Of a stretch of 20,105 nucleotides of DNA, positions 15,134 through 20,105 are shown piece after piece. The stretch is from a virus. The notes beneath the pieces are model-generated. The model saw only the letters and a list, made by a program, of their open reading frames with translations, had not been told where the DNA came from and made no database searches. Positions within the stretch are counted from its first letter, which is position 1; every line of letters begins with the position of its first letter. The DNA is taken from positions 1 to 20,105 of IMG/VR virus record IMGVR_UViG_3300031687_000134; one strand, given 5' to 3'. The translations under genes and the position numbers were made by a program.

Positions 15134-17527
15134 TCAAGATATTCTGCACCACAGTGTCCCAGGTTTGTCATTGACACTGCTGTGTCTAACATCACCACCC
15201 ATGTTTCTCCAAGTGCCTGATAAACCTTGTGTTGTAATTTGTTGGTTGTGATACTCTCGGTTTGGTATCAATCTAAATGAATGTGTGTTACCTTGAGCAA
15301 TAGTGTTGCCTGCAATAGTAGCCCCTCTAGCTATTGTTACATTAGCTTGAAAGCTAGTAGTACAACCAATAGTATAAGTACCCACATCGCCACGAGTTGT
15401 ACTGCCGCCAACACCTGTTAGGTTAGCGCCACTGCCGTGATAGGTTACGGCGTGTACTTCTTTAAAGCGTGAACCTGAATTGCCTAAATCATAAGAACCA
15501 TCTACTGTAGAACCTGCATCATTGGTGGAATAAATAAGAGTACCATCAAATGCTATCCTTGCACCTGATGCTTTACCAATCATTACGTTTCCATAGAAAG
15601 CAGAAATACTACCTACAGCTGACCCGTCTTTGCGGAATGTAATAATGTCGCCATCGCTATCTTCACGATTAAAGACTGATGCATATTCACCTCCTGCAAA
15701 TAACTGACCGTTTGCCATAAGACTTACACCAGAGCCGCCGTTGGTAATTGGGCTGTGTGTACTTGTATGCCCCACCATCACATTGCCTGATGTGTCGATG
15801 CGCATACGTTCTGTACCGCCTGTGCTAGAACTACTTCCATTATAAAGAGGGGCATTTGCCGTTAAATTTGTTGAGAAGCTCAGTACTCCTGCAGAAGCAA
15901 CGTTAAGGTTTCCGTTGTCGTTGCCTAGTCCTGCATTACCTCCATTACTTCCTCCATTTCCTGCATCAACTAATCGTATTCCTGCCGCATCACTATTTTG
16001 AAAGATTGCGACGTCATAAGCATTTCCTGAAGATATTGTTCCACCACTTGAAACGTGTAATTTTCGGTTCGGGTCATTCGTTCCAATACCTACTTTTCCG
16101 TTGTCTTTAATGCGCATACGTTCTTCAATAGCCGCACCTGTAGCTTCAGTTTGGAAAACTAAATCTGCCGCTGTCGCCGCTGTTGATTCACCACGTATCA
16201 TCGCTAAAGAATGGTCATCGGAATTACCGAAATTTACTTGACCTAAGTTTTTACTTGCCGCAGGGGTGTCTGTACCCTTTAAGAATAATTGGCCACCGCC
16301 TTCATTGTGTACGCCTTGGAGTGTTACTGATGCGTCAGTATTGAAAGTAGCCGAACCCTTATTAGACATATCAAGGGTGAGGGCTGTTATAGCTGAACCG
16401 CCATCGTTGCCTACAAATAAAATATCTTCGTCACTTGCTTCACTGTGAATTTGTAAGTCACCATTATTTCTTTTTATACTACCATAATGTACACCATTTT
16501 GTTTAAGAAAAATATCCCCACCGCCCGCATCAAGGGTAAGATTCCCTGTTACGTCTAGAGTAAAATCGCCGCCGTGTGCAATATTGCCTGTCATAGTACC
16601 ACCCGATAGAGGTAGCTTAGTAGCCAATGCTGTTGTAAGTGTAGAGTTATAACTGGCATCATCGTTGATAGCCGCCGCTAACTCATTTAAATCATTTAGT
16701 GTGCTTGGTGCGCCACCTATAAGGGTCGTAATCTTATCTACTACATAAGCTGTTGTAGCTATTTTAGTGCTATCATCACTTTCAGCTTGTGTGGTTGCTG
16801 TGGATAAGCGAGCCGCCGCTATTGTACCTGTAAGATTAGTTGCTGGAACATCAATACCAAGACCTTCTATATCAGATTTAGTTTGGTCTGCGGTAGCAGA
16901 GGATTCAATAGCATTCAGCTTAGTGTGGTCAGCATCTGTGAAGTTGTTTTGTGTCAACCCACCATCACCAACCGAATAAGTAGTATTAGTGTCTGTAAAG
17001 ACAGCGTTAGAAGGGACTGCCTTCTCTACTAAGGGGTGTGCAACGTTAGTTACTTTAGCTGTATTAGCTGTTATAGCCGAAGCCTGTCCTGAAGTAATAC
17101 CTGTTTTAGCTGTATTAGCTGTTATAGCCGAAGCCTGTCCTGAAGTAATACCTGTTTTAGCTGTATTCAAAGCTATAGCATCAACAGCAGAGTCTAGTGT
17201 TGAACCGTCTGCGGCTACGTCTCGACCATCTACTGTTCCTGAAACAGCTAAGTTACCTGTCACAGTGTTTGCTATTACATCGAAAGTATCAAAGGCAACT
17301 AGCTCTATAATATCGTTTAGTACTGCCGCAACAGTTAAAACAACATCTGTTCCATTAGTTGCAGTGTAGTCTGTGCCGTCTTTTAAGTGTACTCCGTTTA
17401 AGTATATATCTATATATCCAGCAGTATAGCCTGATGAAACGAATGTAGTTTGACCAGAAGTAGCTGTAAAATCGTCTCGTGACTGTGTTGCCACAGGAGT
17501 TGGTAAAGAACCAATATACCCTGACAT
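15134..17527 (-). CDS. Tail fibre without S74 domain, RIS-type tip
   Basis: A 797-residue fibre. Residues 1-83 form a common N-terminal module (MSGYIGSLPTP, RDDFTATSGQTTF, IDIYLNGVHL). A linker with two perfect 17-residue repeats (TGITSGQASAITANTAK, 125-141 and 142-158) follows, then a long shaft with PLSGGTMTGNIAHGG (near residue 310), ERMRI and KVGIGTNDPNRKLHV segments. The C-terminus has no SDxRxK motif. It ends with GLSGTWRNMGGDV and GTLWCRIS, a layout seen at the tips of some other phage fibres. It presumably binds a receptor directly. The next gene is a chaperone-like protein that could replace the missing intramolecular chaperone. The start has GGAGGAG and lies one base after the stop of a micro-ORF. 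Confidence 0.85.
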   Translation of the reverse strand: MSGYIGSLPTPVATQSRDDFTATSGQTTFVSSGYTAGYIDIYLNGVHLKDGTDYTATNGTDVVLTVAAVLNDIIELVAFDTFDVIANTVTGNLAVSGTVDGRDVAADGSTLDSAVDAIALNTAKTGITSGQASAITANTAKTGITSGQASAITANTAKVTNVAHPLVEKAVPSNAVFTDTNTTYSVGDGGLTQNNFTDADHTKLNAIESSATADQTKSDIEGLGIDVPATNLTGTIAAARLSTATTQAESDDSTKIATTAYVVDKITTLIGGAPSTLNDLNELAAAINDDASYNSTLTTALATKLPLSGGTMTGNIAHGGDFTLDVTGNLTLDAGGGDIFLKQNGVHYGSIKRNNGDLQIHSEASDEDILFVGNDGGSAITALTLDMSNKGSATFNTDASVTLQGVHNEGGGQLFLKGTDTPAASKNLGQVNFGNSDDHSLAMIRGESTAATAADLVFQTEATGAAIEERMRIKDNGKVGIGTNDPNRKLHVSSGGTISSGNAYDVAIFQNSDAAGIRLVDAGNGGSNGGNAGLGNDNGNLNVASAGVLSFSTNLTANAPLYNGSSSSTGGTERMRIDTSGNVMVGHTSTHSPITNGGSGVSLMANGQLFAGGEYASVFNREDSDGDIITFRKDGSAVGSISAFYGNVMIGKASGARIAFDGTLIYSTNDAGSTVDGSYDLGNSGSRFKEVHAVTYHGSGANLTGVGGSTTRGDVGTYTIGCTTSFQANVTIARGATIAGNTIAQGNTHSFRLIPNREYHNQQITTQGLSGTWRNMGGDVRHSSVNDKPGTLWCRIS
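17054..17155. repeat. Perfect tandem repeat, 2 x 51 bp, in a fibre linker
   Basis: 17054-17104 and 17105-17155 are identical 51-bp units; a partial third unit of 12 bases (17156-17167) follows before the match breaks. The unit is in frame and codes for 17 residues of the fibre linker. A 17-codon unit keeps the frame, so copy-number change would lengthen or shorten the linker without breaking the gene. Confidence 0.95.
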
Positions 17528-17528
17528 G

Positions 17529-17570
17529 TTATACTCCTCCTACGGATACTGTTATTTTTGTTTTTGACAT
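17529..17570 (-). CDS. 14-codon leader ORF (MSKTKITVSVGGV) coupled to the fibre gene
   Basis: ATG at 17570-17568, TAA at 17531-17529, giving 13 residues. AAAGGAT stands about seven bases before the ATG, a reasonable ribosome site. The stop is one base before the fibre ATG, and the last codons (GTA GGA GGA GTA) form the fibre's own ribosome site. Ribosomes ending this peptide would sit on the fibre start. The first four residues, MSKT, equal those of the 765-residue fibre, so it could also be a remnant of a fibre N-terminus. Whether it is translated is not known. Confidence 0.45.
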   Translation of the reverse strand: MSKTKITVSVGGV

Positions 17571-17701
17571 TGTTTATATCCTTTAATTTAAATTGAGATT
17601 AGGTTCCACCGACAAGTCATAACTCAGCCCATGTATTGCACAGGCCAAGCTATTTTTTATGTCACCTTTATGTAGGTTCAGTAGTCCATAGACATATGTG
17701 A
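17571..17701 (-). promoter_or_regulatory. Intergenic leader between two fibre genes
   Basis: This 131-bp AT-rich gap is the widest inside the fibre cluster. It holds a hairpin, GCCCATG (17627-17633) with CACAGGC (17639-17645), which pairs with G-U wobbles in the minus-strand RNA and has a five-base loop. No clear -35/-10 pair, no T-tract terminator and no copy of the 21-bp motif was found. It ends with the ribosome site of the leader ORF. Confidence 0.3.
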
Positions 17702-20105
17702 TTAACCTTCTAACGCTGTTAGTCTTGTTTCCATTGCATCAATCTTAGCAAGCGCTTCTTGTAAAGCGGCTGTAAGTAACGGTACAAGTTTACTCTGGTC
17801 TATACCCTGGTAGTCAGGAACACTACGAGTACCCATGACAGCTTCAGTTGTGACGTTATCGTCCTCATCTAAGACTGCTGGAGTTACTTCGTATTCTTCA
17901 TCACGCATGGCATCTTTATCGCCATTAACTGCCTCTGGTACTACTGTTGCAACTTCGTGAGCTAAGAAGCCGTCAATCGCTGTGTTAGTATCATCAGTTA
18001 TCCAGTTAAATCTTTTCACATCTAGTTGATTAACTCTTGCAGATGCTCCTGTTAAACTTACTACGTTCTCTTTTAGTCTGTAGTCTGAGGATGTGTTAAA
18101 TGATGCGGATGTCCCGCTGGTAGTAATACTACCTACTTTTCCGTATCCATTACTAATAGACACTACATTTTCTGTACCTGTGCCAACCCTAGAAATGTGC
18201 AAAGCAAAGTCTGTTGTTGTTGCTGAACTATTAACAATTAATGTTTTTGATTGTATTCCAAATCTTACAGGGTCAGTCGCACCTATTACCACTATGCCTG
18301 TAGAGGAAATCCGCATACGTTCTTCAATGTTACCTCCAGTAGCCTCTGTTTTAAACAGCAAAGCACCGTTACTAGTTGTTCCATCTGATTTTGCAGTAAT
18401 AGCCGCCAGTGAAGAGTCAGTACTATTTCCAAAATGAATTATACCCATTGACCCACTTGTTGAACTATTTGAACTGGTTAGACCCAGTTGCCCACCACTA
18501 TTAGCTATTGTATTTTCTATAGATAACTGGCGAGTAGGCGAACTCGTGTTCATACCGATTTTATCAGTACCAGCATCAACAAAGAAAGCATGATTGTAAG
18601 CACCACTTTTAACACGAAAATCTATAGCACCACCACGGTCATTGTTAAATACTGAACCACTAGTATTATTTATAATTGCAGTGTTTGTACCAATAGTTAG
18701 TCCATCTGTGATGCTGAGGCCGCCTGCCGCATTGATGCGCATACGCTCTGTATTGTTAGTAGCAAACTCCATATGGGAGTTTTCAGCTTGCCATAAGAAA
18801 GCTTGTGATGATGTACCTATACCAACTTCAAAACCATTATTGCCTGAGTTAGTAGAGGTAAATCTAGCGACACCTTCATTACCATTAACATGAAGTGGTC
18901 TTTGAGGGTTATTTGTTCCAATACCTACGTTGCCTGATGATTTGATGCGCATACGTTCTGTGTTATTAGCTGAAAATGTAAGGTCTGCGTTTTCTCTTTG
19001 CTCAATGCCAGCAGTACCATCTGTAGAAATACCTAACTGAAAACCATCACCATCTGATGAAGAACCAGTTGTATTATTAGTTATTTGTATTTTAGTAGTA
19101 CCAGTACCACCAATGTGAAGGTGTCTCTTGGGGCTATTTGTTCCAATACCTACGTTGCCTGAGTCATTGATGCGCATGGACTCGGAGGCATTAGAAGTAT
19201 TGAATATCAAGTGATTGTTAGCGTCAGAATTTATACCCGCTCTTTCACCACCACCTACTACTTCTCTAAAAGTATAACCTCCTGCTACTCTGCCAATACC
19301 AATGTCACCATTAACTTCAAGCTTAGAGCTAGTTGAATTAGTGCCAACACTAACAGAACCCCCACTCGGCTGTAGAACTAAATCATAAGCTGTGCCAGTA
19401 CCATCTTCTCGCATCGGCTGTATCCAACCATTACCACTTGAACCATCAACACCAAGATACATTCCATGTTGTTCATTAATAGCCAGCCCAAGTACACCAC
19501 TTGCAGTACCTAATGTTGGATATGTCGTTCCATCTGGAGCATCAACATGAAGCATTGTATTAGGCGAATTTGTGCCAATCCCTACTTTGCCTGAGTTGTC
19601 TATACGCATCTTTTCACTACCGTTAGGCGCAAATGCCATATAATTGCCATTGTGGTTGTACTGGATAAAAGCTTGCATTGCATTCGAAGCAGTATCGTTA
19701 AATCCTATATATCCACTGTCAGAAGAACCAGAATAAATGGTCATCCCATTTCCGCCTGTGCCTGTTCCAACAACAAGATTACTAGCTAGACTGTAAAAAC
19801 TGCTAGGCGAACTCGTACCAATACCAACTTTATTATTAAAGATAGCAGTACCGGCGTCAGACATATCAAGGGTGAGGGCTGTGATTTCATTACTACCATC
19901 ATTTCCCATAAAGATTAAGTCTTTATCTTCTGCTATAGATTTAATATGAAAATTACTTGAACTTCTAAATATTGACCCATAATGTATACCACTATCTTTA
20001 AGTTGTACGCCATTCGCTGACCCTTGATTATCCGCATCAAGGACAATAACTCCTGCTACGTCTAGCGCAAGATTGCCACCGTGTGAAATATCACCCGTCA
20101 TTGTG
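17702..20105 (-). CDS. Tail fibre with C-terminal S74 intramolecular chaperone (5' end off the window)
   Basis: The frame runs past the right edge: the codon before the ATG at 20101 is ACA (Thr), giving T-M-T-G-D-I-S-H-G-G. This matches the internal GGTMTGNIAH junction of the two neighbouring fibres, so that Met is internal and the N-terminus is missing. About 800 residues are visible. The shaft repeats a module marked by ERMRI and VGIGTNSP-like segments about six times, separated by variable beta-rich stretches. The C-terminus is an S74 domain: SDYRLK with the Ser codon at 18088-18086 (672nd residue from the visible Met) and Lys five residues later, then GFLAHEVATVVPEAV and a coiled coil ending TRLTALEG. 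Cleavage before the Ser would release about 128 residues. The end is highly similar to that of the 765-residue fibre. Confidence 0.87.
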   Translation of the reverse strand, partial: TMTGDISHGGNLALDVAGVIVLDADNQGSANGVQLKDSGIHYGSIFRSSSNFHIKSIAEDKDLIFMGNDGSNEITALTLDMSDAGTAIFNNKVGIGTSSPSSFYSLASNLVVGTGTGGNGMTIYSGSSDSGYIGFNDTASNAMQAFIQYNHNGNYMAFAPNGSEKMRIDNSGKVGIGTNSPNTMLHVDAPDGTTYPTLGTASGVLGLAINEQHGMYLGVDGSSGNGWIQPMREDGTGTAYDLVLQPSGGSVSVGTNSTSSKLEVNGDIGIGRVAGGYTFREVVGGGERAGINSDANNHLIFNTSNASESMRINDSGNVGIGTNSPKRHLHIGGTGTTKIQITNNTTGSSSDGDGFQLGISTDGTAGIEQRENADLTFSANNTERMRIKSSGNVGIGTNNPQRPLHVNGNEGVARFTSTNSGNNGFEVGIGTSSQAFLWQAENSHMEFATNNTERMRINAAGGLSITDGLTIGTNTAIINNTSGSVFNNDRGGAIDFRVKSGAYNHAFFVDAGTDKIGMNTSSPTRQLSIENTIANSGGQLGLTSSNSSTSGSMGIIHFGNSTDSSLAAITAKSDGTTSNGALLFKTEATGGNIEERMRISSTGIVVIGATDPVRFGIQSKTLIVNSSATTTDFALHISRVGTGTENVVSISNGYGKVGSITTSGTSASFNTSSDYRLKENVVSLTGASARVNQLDVKRFNWITDDTNTAIDGFLAHEVATVVPEAVNGDKDAMRDEEYEVTPAVLDEDDNVTTEAVMGTRSVPDYQGIDQSKLVPLLTAALQEALAKIDAMETRLTALEG
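18911..19162. repeat. Direct repeats of 27 bp within the edge fibre gene
   Basis: An identical 27-bp sequence occurs at 18911-18937 and 19136-19162, 225 bp (75 codons) apart and in the same frame. It codes for the conserved NVGIGTN segment of the fibre module. The spacing equals one shaft module, so recombination would remove or add one module in frame. Confidence 0.85.

Noticed and set aside
15134-15300. Diversity-generating retroelement variable region at the end of the 797-residue fibre
   Set aside because: No template repeat, no reverse transcriptase gene and no clustered AAY codons were seen in the window.
16989-17369. A + strand frame of 126 residues with internal repeats
   Set aside because: It is antisense to the fibre gene; its repeats only mirror the 51-bp tandem repeat, and it has no ribosome site or family resemblance.

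Overview
The window is part of a tailed double-stranded DNA phage, or prophage of that type, most likely from a marine or other aquatic bacterium. Every supportable gene lies on the minus strand, so transcription runs right to left. The aquatic inference rests on the fibre modules: an N-terminal module starting MSGYIG, fibre repeats of the SDLQIYHDG and GIGTNSP kinds, S74 self-cleaving tail-fibre chaperone domains and a phage PhoH gene. This combination is common in marine phages. The host cannot be named from the sequence. No tRNA, rRNA, CRISPR array, integrase or transposase was seen.

In transcription order, the first block (20105 to about 10961) holds adhesion genes. It has an S74-terminated fibre cut by the right window edge, a 14-codon leader ORF one base before a second fibre without an S74 domain, a small tail-fibre assembly-chaperone-like protein, a second complete S74 fibre, and two smaller fibre-like proteins that share a module. 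Then come phoH (10887-10150) and an intergenic region that folds into a long hairpin.

The second block (10055-3533) is compact, with genes touching, overlapping by a few bases or separated by at most about 11 bases. It encodes an NlpC/P60-like tail protein with a Cys but no obvious His, two minor tail proteins, a 1124-residue lambda-J-like tail-tip protein, a short S74 fibre, a 3TM holin and an M15-family endolysin. After a 281-bp regulatory-looking gap come a DUF4055-like portal protein and a Mu gpF/SPP1 gp7-like head morphogenesis protein, which is open at the left edge.

The coding content is conventional for a virion and lysis region. The less ordinary points are: (i) a near-identical 21-bp motif at three places just after stop codons and ahead of new gene groups, a candidate phage-specific promoter or operator; (ii) related intercistronic hairpins; (iii) a coupled micro-ORF ahead of a fibre gene; (iv) a mosaic fibre cluster in which the fibre lacking an intramolecular chaperone is the one followed by a chaperone-like gene; and (v) a gene order that places fibres and phoH before the tail tip, and lysis before portal and head. 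No defence system or other clearly new multi-gene system was found.
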